Shown one piece after another: positions 20,780 to 32,288 of a stretch of 64,000 nt of DNA; positions within the stretch are counted from its first letter, which is position 1, and every line of letters starts with the position of its first letter. This DNA is from Calliopum simillimum (lineage: Eukaryota; Arthropoda; Insecta; Diptera; Lauxaniidae), in NCBI GenBank assembly GCA_951812925.1, contig OX638370.1, forward strand, positions 114,032,897 through 114,096,896, written 5' to 3'. A program made the position numbers and the translations under genes. The notes beneath the pieces were generated by a model. That model did no database searches and was not told where the DNA came from. It saw only the letters and a program-made list of their open reading frames with translations.

Positions 20780-23460
20780 ACCATAATTTTGTTCTTGGTA
20801 TTTCAGTTTAATTTTAGGTTTTTCTTTTTTGGTTTGCGTATTTAATATTCAACTCATGAAACAATTTACAAAGGAGTATCGGAATCTGGAAAGTGAAGAA
20901 AAAATTGAACTTGCAATATTCAAAATTATTGACGATAAAATTTTTGCATTGAATGAATTTTAAGTGTTTCAGTAGCTTTTTCGAATAGTTGATATCTCCT
21001 GTACAATGAACTTGAAATGAGAAGATTGTAGGAAATTATTTTTTTAAAAGCTAGCAATTTTCATTTGTACCAAAATATTAAAAACTATTGAAAATAGATT
21101 TCGAAATAAATATTTTGAATATTGAAACTCTATGCAACATAGGCCTTAGCTACACTTCTGTGAACTTCACAGTATCATCATCAATAAAGTAGATATATAA
21201 CATTCATGTAACAAAGACTCTGCAGTTAATTTCTGGTTGGGTATCTTGTGCGTTCGTGTGAAATTTAATGAAATTACAAGTCATACAAAGTTTAGCTACC
21301 TAAAACAGGAAGTTGGTTAGTATGCTTGTGTTTGTACTCAACGAATTTATTCAAACGTAAAAAGCTAAAGAGTTTCGTAAAAAAGGGATTAGACAGAAAA
21401 ACACACGTGTTGATTTCAGAGTTGTATTTGATGAAAAAACCAAAAAAAAAAAAAAAAAAACACAATAATGTGGATGCTGGCTTAAAAATCTGTACAAATT
21501 TAATTTGAAAGCTTAATCTTTTTGTTTGTTTGTTTTGCAAGAGAAAGGAAAAAAAAGGAAGAATACCATGTGCATTAAATTTGATCTTTAAAGACAAGGA
21601 AGTTGCTTGTATTGTAAGAGAAAATTTTAACTTTAATTCACTCACTGCTGAAAATAAAACCAACAGCATTTAATGTTGGAATTCAATTATTTATATTGTG
21701 CCAAACGTTATGGAGCTTATCATGAGTTTATCGTGAAATTCCTTCCCGAGAATATATTCCATTCTCTAGTGGAGATATTTGCAATCGAGGATCGATATTC
21801 CCCTTTGTTTCAATTTTCCCCCAACTTTCGCTCAAACAACAATCTATGATATTTTCCATCTGATTTTGACAACTAAAGTAAAAAAAGATACACAATATAA
21901 AAACATCAAAATTTTGTTAAAAATAATCACAACAAAGTTAAATTACGAAATGTTTCTTCTATTTTTGGAGTCAGGACAGCTTAAACTTTGTCGTCTCATT
22001 TCTTCGTTCATAGTGGTCTTGCCACGTAGCAAGTATAGCAATTTTTTTGCAAGATTCGAAGCTATTTAAATGCTAACTTTCACCAATCTATCTTTTCTAT
22101 TTTGCGAGATATAGCATTTTGAAAATTGTCAACTTTGAACCCTCTAACTAGTCTATTTAAGAAGTTATGAGCGTTTAAAGTTTGTCATCTCATTTCTGCG
22201 TTCATAGTGTTTGAGCCCCATATCTGAGTATACCTAATTTTTAGGTCCATAAAGTGAGCCATACAGGAGTGATGAATTTCGATGTTTTTTGGTTGGAAAT
22301 TTCGAGCTATTTTTGAGCTTTTCAACAGTAATTTTGAGCTGTATGGGAAATTTTCCATACTCCATATCTAAGGAAAGTAAAAAACCCTGTAAAAATTGAT
22401 AACTGACAAACTTTGAACTTCGATGTCTACAAACTTGAGTTTTTCATTTTACGATTTCAAAATACCATAACTCAGTAAATTTTTGGAATTTTCCAGTGAT
22501 CGGGGTGTCATTTTATTCAAAATTGTTTGTATTTTTAAAAAATGTAAAAAAACGGTTTTTTATTTTGTGAAGATAAGGTACCTTTTCCACTGGACGTTCA
22601 CATTTGTAACTCTACTTTCTCTTCATTTTAAGTTTCAACAAATTATGACTTTCAGGTTTTCACCATGTGAAAGAGCGTCTCAAACTCTATTCGAATCGGC
22701 ATAAAAGTGGAAAACAATTTTTTAACACTTCAGCTCCCTTCTCATAGACACATATATGTTTTAGTATTCTGAGAGGATTGAGTAATGTGATATACGAGTA
22801 AAAGATGGTATGTTTGATTTGTTTGAAAATTTGTGAAAAGCCTCTTTTCCCAACACGAGCATATAAGATAGTTTTTGATATCTTTGGTCAAGATTCTCGC
22901 GCATTTGCATAAATATCCATAATTCCAAATAGATTTACTTCATCACAAGGTTGATGTTGAATTTATTAGAAATTTTCATAAAATCAAAACAAGCAAAAAA
23001 AATGCTTCGAATTTCTTATCACTTACACTTTCTTCCATAAATTCCATTCTAAATCGTACTTCGCGGCATAAAAGGTTTTATTTGACCCATCTCAATTGAG
23101 AACCAATAGAAAGTTTACCCAAAACAGCAAAACAAATAAGTACCAAAGCACAAAAAAATTCAATCAAAAGCAAATAAGCAAAAATTGCTTTCAGCCAATG
23201 TGGTGCGCATCTTTGTGTTCAAAGCTTCCCGCTGCTAAATAGCAGTCAGTAAGCAGTCGAACAACCAACAAGTTTTTTGCAGCAACAGCTGTTGCTGCTG
23301 AGCAATGCTTTTGCTGCTTATCTTGCCATATGTATCAGCAGCAGCAGGCGTTTACCGTCTGTGCGCTTAAAATTCACAGTCGCTGTGTCTGCCAAGTCAT
23401 ATAACTTTATTTTTCCTATTATTGTTGTTTTTGTTGTTGAACTGAATATAATAAGGTTAT
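20780..23460. other. Non-coding stretch with a direct repeat
   Basis: About 21975-22015 and 22175-22210 are direct repeats (TCTCATTTCTTCGTTCATAGTG against TCTCATTTCTGCGTTCATAGTG, split here as two short matches). CAG/CAA-rich sequence occurs at 23270-23350. Nothing else is recognised. Confidence 0.45.
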
Positions 23461-23463
23461 ATA

Positions 23464-24362
23464 TTGGGTGTGTGCATAAATTTCCATCGTTTTTTTTTTT
23501 TTTTTATTTGAGACTTTATTTAAAGAAAATGGTACAATGTATTTTACTCAAAGTATTACTGATCGCTAGTCACTACTTTTTCTCATCTTTTTGGCAATTT
23601 ATGGATTCCATCCCAAAAAAACTACGCCGGCTTGGCGGCCAAAAACGAATCGAGCCAATTTTCGTTATCTTGAACTGAAGTGAAGCGTATTCCCGATAGA
23701 GCATTCTGCATCGATCGGAACAAATGGTAGTCTGATGGTGCAAGGTCTGGGCTACAAGGCGGGTGAGGCAAAACTTCCCATTCGTTGTTTTCCAGGTAAT
23801 TTTTGACTGGGGCAGCAATATGTGGCCGAGCGTTATCGTGGTGGAAAATGATTGACTCGTGTCTGGTCGCATATGTTGGCCGCTCTGCCTGGATTTTCTG
23901 CTTCAATCGGATCAATTGTTGACGATAGAGTTGAGCATTAATGGTTTGGCCACCTGGCAACAGCTCGTAATGGATCACACCTAGCTGGTCCTGACCAGGA
24001 CGTTCTTTGTCTTCGACATCAAAATCACCACTTTTAAACCGTCGAAACCACTCACGACAGCTTAATTCAGCTGGAGCATAGGCCCCATAAACTTCTACAA
24101 GAATGCGATGACTTTCGACAACTGTTTTCTTTGAAATATAGTAGTGAAGTAAAACTTCCCGCAAATGTTGCTTTTTCGGCACGAACTCGGACATTTTGGA
24201 GCACAGTAAAATTTATGATGCGGATGAAATCAAATCTAATGATGCAGAGTTGTTGACAGATGCCTAAGCTTCAGATATGACGTTTCTAATCTAACATTTA
24301 AGTCACCATGTATTGATGGCGACATCTTTTGAAAAACGATGGAACTTAATGCACACACCCAA
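23464..24362 (-). mobile_element. Internally deleted mariner (mauritiana/rosa-like) with intact TIRs
   Basis: The ends TTGGGTGTGTGCATAAATTT and, in reverse complement, TTGGGTGTGTGCATTAAGTT form about 32-bp inverted repeats flanked by TA. The element is 899 bp against about 1.3 kb for a full copy. Confidence 0.93.
23622..24194 (-). pseudogene. Truncated mariner transposase, 190-aa frame
   Basis: It starts MSEFVPKKQHLREVLLHYY, with the N-terminal HTH (CREWFRRFKSGDFDVEDKER). It then jumps in frame to LGVIHYELLPGGQTIN, so about 150 residues are missing, including the second HTH, the WVPHEL-type linker and the first catalytic Asp. The second and third aspartates remain (FHHDNARPHIA and PDLAPSDYHLF, spaced as in D,D34D). 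The frame stops at FLAAKPA, but homology continues past the stop as FFWDGIHKLPKR, so the C-terminus is also broken. It cannot be an active transposase, although its ends could be mobilised in trans. Subfamily assignment is from motif resemblance only. Confidence 0.92.
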
Positions 24363-25374
24363 TATATAGCAACAACAAATAGCGCTGCAAACATACATAC
24401 ATATATAAAATCAAGTCAAAGTCTACTACTTACAGTTAACAAATAAAAGTTCATGAAGTAAAGGTAAAAGTCCCCTTTTATCACTAATATGTGTGACGAT
24501 AATGATACGTATATGGATGTGCTGAACTCTCCAATACATGTTTGTATGTAGAAAAGATAGAAAAAAAAGGTAGCAGCTGGCTGTTGCATGTCTTTGACTT
24601 TTATTTACTACGTATTTTTTTTTGTTCTGTTGTCCCTTCTGATGTTGTTTGATTCTGCTCTTCCTATTTAATTAGGCCAACCACCCTCAAACTGCTGCTG
24701 CTGTTGGTGCTGATAAGAAGTGGAGACTTTTTGAGAGCTTTTATTCAGTGAGAGTTTCTGGTTATTTTATGCTAAAGCTTTAGCAGCATACGCTTTCGTC
24801 TGCTCTTTTGAATAATTACTTAGTGGATATTAGAGACTTTAAAGAAAATTTTGAATTTTCCGTTAGATTTTTAAAATAATGCTCGTTGATATTGGTAAGA
24901 AATCTTCTCTTCTTATACAAGCTAAATTTGTATATTTGTTTCAATATATATATCTATACTATTAATATAAAATTACTTATATGAAAACCCTATGAAATGC
25001 TGTTTTGAAAAACATACCGAATCGATCTTAATAATTATTCTTTTAAAACATTCTACGTATACGCATACTTACTTTTTTGATTTTTAAAAGATAAACCTTT
25101 TTTTTTTAGTATGAAGTTGTTGGAAAAAAAAATTCAATGCTTGCATAAAAATGATCGTTTGCTTTTGCGTCGCTTCTGTTTATGCTGCTTCATGAGTTAT
25201 GTGTTGTTGTCTTTTCCGTCTCTTTCATTTATTGTTTTTTTCTTTGATTCTTGAAGAAAGAATATAAAATTTGACGTTGTTATGTATGTTGATGAGAGCA
25301 GAAATGAGAGTGATTTTATCAGTGATGCAATCTCAATATTTTCAATATATCTCGATATTTTTGGACTAAGACCG

Positions 25375-26235
25375 ATGTTTTACAATATTTTACTTTATTG
25401 CATGCAGGATGTTTTTAGACATTTTTGTACATTTTCCGATTTCTTCGCTGTTGACCAGTACTTTTGGACTCTTACCGATTTTAGAATTTTTTCGACATTT
25501 TTGGGTCTCAACCGTTATTTTAGACGTTTTTAAATATTTTTCTATAGGTACTTTGGTCTTCTACCGATATTTTGGATGTTTTTCGAAACTTTTAGACTTT
25601 CGCCGATATTTTGAAAGATTTTCGATACATTTAGAGATTTACCGACGTTTTCGATGTATTTCGATATTTTTTTCGAAATTTTTGGACTATTTTCGATACA
25701 TTGGATGTTTTTTGATATATGTATTTGGACTAATACGGATTTATTCTAAATATTTCGACCTTTACCGATATTTGCGGTGTTTTTCGACATTTTTGGATCC
25801 TATCCGATATTTTAGATGATTTGAACTTTTAGACTTTTTGGTTGTTTTTCAATACACTTGGAGTTTTACCGATTTCTTCGATGTTTGCACATATTTCAAC
25901 ATTTTTCAATACTTTTGGACTTTTAGTGATATTTGGGATGTTGTTCGGTATTTTTGTTTTTAAAAATATATTGTAGATGTTTGTCGATAAGTTTAGGCTT
26001 TTGCCGAAATTTTATATGTTTTTCGATACATTTGGACTTTTACCGATTTTTTCGATACGTTTCGATACTTTTGGACCTTTACCGATATTTTAAACGTTTT
26101 TCGATACATGTGGACTTTTTCCGATTTCATCGATGTATTTCAATATTTTTTGATACTTTTGGAATATTAGCGATATTTTCGATACTTTTGGACTTTCACT
26201 TTATTTTAATATTTTTCGATACATCTTAACTTGTA
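25375..26235 (+). repeat. Degenerate tandem repeat, ~38-bp unit
   Basis: Repeated approximation of TTTTACCGATATTTTAGATG followed by TTTTTCGATACTTTTGGAC, with unit length drifting between about 30 and 50 bp over some 20 copies. Long frames here are by-products of the repeat. The same family occurs inverted at 49290-49660 and 50595-50790. Confidence 0.8.
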
Positions 26236-26584
26236 TCGATGCGTTGGATGTGATAAATTTATGGAAATAAATAAAATAAATATGTTGGAGCAACTCTTTT
26301 TTATATTTTTCTCAGAAGGAAATAAGTTTTATTAAATTTCTATTTGTTTGAAATAAAAGTTTTTAGTAACCATCAAAATAAATTTTTGTTCCTTTGGTCT
26401 GATAAATATTTTTTTTTTTTTAAAAAACTTTACCAGTTGCTACAAAAAATCATTTGTTTTGAAAGCCTTTTTTAAGATTTAAATTCTTAGTTTTGAGTTG
26501 AGCTTGTGAGCTAACATTTTGCACAGTGTAATAATTTTTCAAAAATAAACTTTTAAAGTGGTTCAAAAGATAGTAGTTTTTTAG

Positions 26585-26655
26585 GACAACCCCGATGTGC
26601 GTTACAAATGGTGTGAAAAATTGAATATAACCTCAGTGCGTGTAGGGTATATTAA
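26585..26655 (-). mobile_element. DINE-1-like end fragment
   Basis: GTGCGTTACAAATGGTGTG through GTGTAGGGTATATT matches the terminal 70 bp of the full copies (TGCGTTACAAACG ... GTGTAGGGTATAAA). Confidence 0.65.
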
Positions 26656-27894
26656 AATTACCAAGGGCATCAAATCCAACAGGCTGTTGCTGCTGGTATA
26701 TCTTGCACAAGCAACCAGCCCAGCCGCCTTATCAACAAAATGGGTAAAAGCACGTTTTTCTCACAGAAGACCTGTACAGTTGCGCTCCCACTCTCTTGCG
26801 CTCTTTTCATTTGGCTTAGTGATAACAACATTGGGGCTTTTCTACTTTGCACACAACATGTGGCAAGCTTTTCCACAAAATTGTTTTTTTTTTTTGTTTT
26901 TGGAGAATTTTTGTCACGTTGGATGCTGGAAGCTACAAGTTGTATTTTCATAATTTGCAACAGTTGCGGATGAGAATTTCTATGAAACGGACGTTGTAAA
27001 CGGGCGTAGAAATTTTTTTGATTTTCAAACAGTGAAAAAAAGTGTTAATTAAAAAAAAAAAAAAAAAATATTCAAAGTGAAAAGTAGAAAAAAAAAAAAT
27101 TAAATCCTAAAATATATACGGGTATATCGTAAATGCATAAATTTGGATAAGGATGCTTTTTTTTGGTGTATTTTTCTCTGTGTTTTTGAAGTGAGTAGTG
27201 CATCAAAATGGCAACATACTGTATTAAGTGTTGCATGTCTTTGCTGGCAAAATACTGGGATATATAACAAGTGGCAAAGAAAGTTAATGAGGCAAATTCT
27301 GGAGTAATTTAATTGTGACACAAATGGTTAACCAGCGAAGTTTTAAAGACTTTTTAATATTAAATCACTAAGAATCGATTATGAAGGTTGTGAACGCCTC
27401 TTAAAAACATAAAAAATAAATGAAAATAATAACAATAAAATAAACCATGTTTATGTTAATAAATTTTAAATGGATATATACAAATTAAAAGAAAAATATG
27501 TACATACATATTTATATAATTTTGCACAGTGATGCTTAGCAGCAGCAACATAGCATTTCTCGAGGGAAAATACGAGTACCTACTTTAATTATTTCACGTA
27601 GAGATTTTTCATCATTTTGATATTTATTTGGTTTTGTACAAAAACAAAGAAAAATAAAAACTGTATCAAATGAATTCATATATTGACAAACTTTCATCGA
27701 TTTAGCTTAATTTCACTTTTGTAATGAAAAGTATTTTCTCTTAATGATTTGTGTAGGTGTCCTTATTTTAGACCGAAATACCAAAAATTTATATGACATA
27801 TGAAATATTCTTAATTCAGAGCGTAAAAAATTATGTTTTTCAAACATTCCTTCAGAATATGTTTTTAATTTAAAAACATACTAGGCCTTATCAT

Positions 27895-28262
27895 GATCAA
27901 ACATTCTCGAGAATTTTTACTCAGAATGCAAGGCATTGTATTCTAAGATAAAAGTCTCGAGAATGTTTATTCGTCAACACAAGTGTATTGTTCCACACCA
28001 TACAAAGGTTCAAATCATATTTACATAATATGAAAAGATCTTTATTCAATATGCGATATTTCGAGTCTTATCATAAATTAACATTCTCGAGAATTTTATC
28101 TCAGACTGCAATGAAGACCGCAAGGCATTCTGATAAAAAGTTCTCGATAATCTTTATTCATGATAAAACCCATTTTCTCTTCGTAATATCGCATATTGAA
28201 TAAAGATCTTTTCATTTCATGTAAATGTGACTTGAGCCTTTGTGTGGTGTGAATAAGTACAC
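27895..28262. repeat. Foldback element with nested direct repeats
   Basis: About 27980-28068 is repeated inverted at 28175-28262, sharing GAAAAGATCTTTATTCAATA and TGCGATATT exactly. A block ACATTCTCGAGAATTTT occurs in direct orientation near 27901 and 28080, each with a CTCAGA-CTGCAA-like tail. Non-coding. Confidence 0.75.
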
Positions 28263-28529
28263 TTTTGTGGGCGGTTTATCGGAAAAGAAAGATCCGATTC
28301 AAAGACTTTCTGACATGGTACTTTACTTGATTTGACTACTTAGACAAATAATTTTTGTTTTGAACATACGTAACCCATTTTTGACCAGTGCACTCTGCCA
28401 CAAAATTGTTGGAATTTTATTGTTTTTTATTAAAAAAAAAGAGAAACTTTTTTCTGCGATCACAAAAAAATCAAACGATAAAAAGTTTTTACACCGAAAA
28501 ATTTGGTTTTAGTACATCGAAATAAGTAT

Positions 28530-29133
28530 ATAGGGTGGCAAAGGATCGGAAGAACACCGGAAAATGTAAGACTCCTAGGACTATTCTGAACAACGTTTCT
28601 AAGTTCCATTTTTCGGGATTCGTAAAATCAACAGGGCTATTGGCGTAAGCCCATTAAGGAACAAAAGTTATGTCATAATATGAAATGGCTGTCATTTTGT
28701 TAAAAATGCATAAAATTGGGATCTATTTTCACGAAAAGTTTTCTTGTTGATGTGAAATTTGGTATTGATATCGGTCAAATAACTGATTATTATGGCCCAA
28801 AATGCGTATAATATTACTTTTGCGGCTTCATGGACGGTTAAAAAAAAATAATTCATTTGATTTTAAAGTGCGTAGTAATCGGTTATTTAACCGATATCAT
28901 TTTAGCAACTTACTTCCATCAATTTCACTTTATCAAGCAAACTTTTCGTGAAAGCATATCCCAATTTTATTTATTTTTCAGAAAATGTTATGACATTAAT
29001 TTTGTTCCTTTATGGATTTACTCCAATAACTCCGTTAATTTTGCGAATTTCGGAAAATGAAACTAAGAAAATTTGATCAGAATAGTTCCAAGAAACTTAT
29101 ATTTTCTGGTGTTCTACCGATTCCCAAACACAC
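28530..29133. mobile_element. 600-bp foldback MITE with ~290-bp arms
   Basis: The left half and the reverse complement of the right half align along almost their full length: GGATCGGAAGAACACCGGAA against GAATCGGTAGAACACCAGAA, then GACTATTCTGA, and AAGGAACAAAAGTTATGTCAT against AAGGAACAAAATTAATGTCAT (partly). The loop is tiny. No coding sequence. Confidence 0.8.
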
Positions 29134-30046
29134 AGTTTAAAAAAAGAATAGCTCTGTCTAAAAATCAAAAACAATTCTTTTCCTTGGTCTATTATTATTA
29201 GATGCAAGACGTTGCACTACTTTTTGAGGCCGGAACAGTAAAATAATGCTTATTTTTAATACCTATGTGTTATTGAAATCCAAAAGAACAAAAAAAAAAA
29301 AAATATTGCTACAGTGAGACATAACATTACTCTAATTAAAAATTGTTTTTAGATAATCTTATCATAACAACATTTTTCTTTTTTAGAAAAATTGCTTTTC
29401 TAATCATATAAATCAGTATTTGAGTGACTTGCTTGAGAGAGCTTTTTCAATATAAAATTAATGATTTATGGCAAGTTGAATATCAACATTTTGATGTCAG
29501 ATTGTGTTATGTACATAAATATTAGTGTGGGCCAAATTGTTCGCGTGGAAAAAATTTGACAAATCGTCTTGTGGGAACGTAATCTATAGGCAATTCCAAG
29601 AAAATTTGACTAATGAACCGTGGGTCTAAAATCAATATCGAGCCCCTGATTTTCAACATGAAAATTTCCCTACGACATTTTTATATTAAAAATTTAAATT
29701 CTTTGAAAACAGTATTGTATCATATAAAGCAAATCAAATATCACATTGGCCATAGACTGCGTTCCCCCTAGACGATGGGGTTTGGTAAGAGGGATAAAAA
29801 AAGTCTAAATTTTTTCAGAGGGAGTTTAAGTTTTCGCTTTTTAACGCATTCTTGTGTTAAATCGACATATAAAATGTTTGACCATGCTAGAGATAGCACG
29901 CTTACTAATTGTAATTTTTTTGGTTTTACAGAAAACACTGAACAGTCAGCTTGTCTCAAGTTATCCGTGCTTATTTACAGCATAATAATGACTGTTCCAA
30001 AAAACAGTATATATTTAATGTTGTGAATGAGATATTCTGTTTCGTA

Positions 30047-30286
30047 CATATCGATACCTCCAACGTAAAAGTTGGTAACTCAAGTTACCAACTTCTTACG
30101 GGACAGCGTTTTTCAAAATCTACATATTTGGTTCTATCTTGTGTCAAATTTTGGTACCTCTATCTTGAAATTTGAAGGCCTGGGCGCTATTTTTGAAATC
30201 ACAAGCTTAATTTATTTATAAAAATGCTCATAACTCAAAACTACTATTATCGAGTTACCAACTTTTACGTTGGACGTATCGATATG
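30047..30286. mobile_element. 240-bp MITE with 35-bp TIRs
   Basis: The left end CATATCGATACCTCCAACGT and onward, and the right end in reverse complement CATATCGATACGTCCAACGT, match for 35 bp with one difference. The inner part of the left TIR is itself a palindrome (AAAGTTGGTAACTC / GAGTTACCAACTT). Non-coding. Confidence 0.82.
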
Positions 30287-30299
30287 CTTTTTTATATAC

Positions 30300-32285
30300 T
30301 TTAGATCTGTAGTCGAACAAAACCGATTTTAGTTAGCAATAAAAAAAGTCGAATAAAATTCTGAAAATGTTTCTTTTTGTTTAATATATTTTGACTCCAA
30401 GTATTTTTGAGATCGTAATAAATTGAATTCCACAACCAATTTATGCAAAATCTCTGTTTGATACGGTTATTATTTTACGATTCATTCAATCTGAATCAAT
30501 AATTTTCCAGACTAGGTTTGAACATGAAAATCGGTTCAGAAATGTCCAATTTATGGGCAATTTTGTAAAGCCATATCCGTTAATTTTATTCATTGAAATT
30601 CTAAATGATGCATAGCTCCAAAACCTATCTTGATTTTATATTCATATGAAAGGTATTTTGATTTTCATTCACAGAAAAATATTTTTGAGGAACCAAATCA
30701 AAAGGCCATTAAGAATACTAAAAATAGTGCTTTTACCAAATACAAAAAAAAAAAAACTTGACTCAAAACCTTTCCAAAATAGGTCTAAACATGATAATCG
30801 GTTACGAAGTGTTAAAGCTATGGACTATTTTGTGAAACAGTATTTGCCATTATTTGCAGATTTGGTAATTGTTTCCATCCCTAAAACACAATGTGCATAA
30901 AAATATATGTATTTTATATTAAAAGAATAAAAAATTCAATAGACGCCTAGAAAACCTTTAGTGTTAGTAAAATTCAATTTTAAAAAATTTGCACATTGCA
31001 CAAAAATAAAAAAAAAAAAATAAAAAAATAAAAGACTGCAACACTTTTAACTAAATATTCGTGAGTAGAAAAAGTGTCCGCGTATATGTCAGCTTTATTT
31101 GGCAAAAAAAAAAAAATAATTAAAAAAAGATCATAAAAATTGTGCGTTCATTTTGCAGTGTTTTCGGGAAAAATGCTGAAAATCTCTTTAAAATATATAT
31201 AAAATAATATACCCTTTATTTGTTTTTGTGCATGCAGTTTGATATTAAATCAATATTTAAATTTTTGTGTAATAAAAATCCACTCTGAAAGTGATTTTTC
31301 ATCAAAAAAAAAAAAAAAAAAGTGTTCTCTATTCAAGTGTTGAATTTGTTTTTTTAAAGCAACAGCTTTGTTTGGCAACTTCAGCAGCAGAAGCAACAAA
31401 GTAGCACCGAAAATAACAGCAACAACATTGTCGCAGAGCACCACCATCTGCGTTCAATTGTTGATAACGGTTTTGCTAGTGCTGCTGCTCTGCTGCTACA
31501 CATCACCAAGTCACGTTTTGCTGCAGCAGTGACTGAACGCGCGCACTGCTTTCATAAAAGGTTTGTAATTTTACTTTATCAATTTTTTTTTTCCTCAAGT
31601 TTTTATTGTCGTAATTTTAGCAATTTTTTTCGTAAATTTGATTTTTTATCTCAAGACATGAATTGGCTAGCGCTCCCACGCGTAACTTTCGATTACAATT
31701 CGGTTTACGTGTTGCCACCACCACAGGTGTTTGTTGCTTTAGCGTTCGCATTCGTTCGTTCATTCGTTTGGCAACATTGCTTTTGAAAGTTAATCCTGCT
31801 ATTCAGAGTTTTTGGTGCAGTGATACCAGGTAGAGTAGTGTAAGAAGTTATATTTCTGTCGCTTTGTGCGCAATATTATCTTTCAAAGCGTTTATTTTGT
31901 TCTTGCGCTTAAAAGGCTTAAATTCTTTGTATGAAATTTCAAAAGCAAAAAAAAAAGAGGATCTTTAATAAAGAACAAAGTTTATGAATCGTTTCTCTGT
32001 AGGAAATCCGGTCTACTTCAAAACTATATTGTACATAATCTAGTTTCAACCGAAGCAAGACTAGTTCGCAAGTAACTCGTTTCCCATACAACTAACTATC
32101 GATTTTTACATGGGCTTGTCATTGCGTTAAGTAAATTGTCCTGCTCTGCATTCGGTGTAACTAATTACAAATTAATCTTTTGGGTCAATTGTACTGCGAC
32201 GCATTTTGTGTAACCCTTGCCAATGAGTTTGTGTCAAATGTCTTGTGAGACATTCGCTTTAACTAGCTTCAAACCGGTTGCTGGA
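30300..32285. other. Non-coding stretch
   Basis: A weak direct repeat (AACATGAAAATCGGTT near 30520 and AACATGATAATCGGTT near 30789) and several A-rich runs. At 31365-31560 there is a GC-richer CAG/GCT-rich segment, open in one frame but without a start, ending at a possible donor (AAAAG/GTTTGT). No gene can be supported. Confidence 0.4.
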
Positions 32286-32288
32286 AGT

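Noticed and set aside
25282..26229. Several overlapping 80-136-codon frames
   Set aside because: Produced by the degenerate ~38-bp satellite.
31365..31560. CAG/GCT-rich open segment ending near a possible donor, candidate exon
   Set aside because: No start codon, weak acceptor, and all three frames are similarly open owing to triplet repeats.
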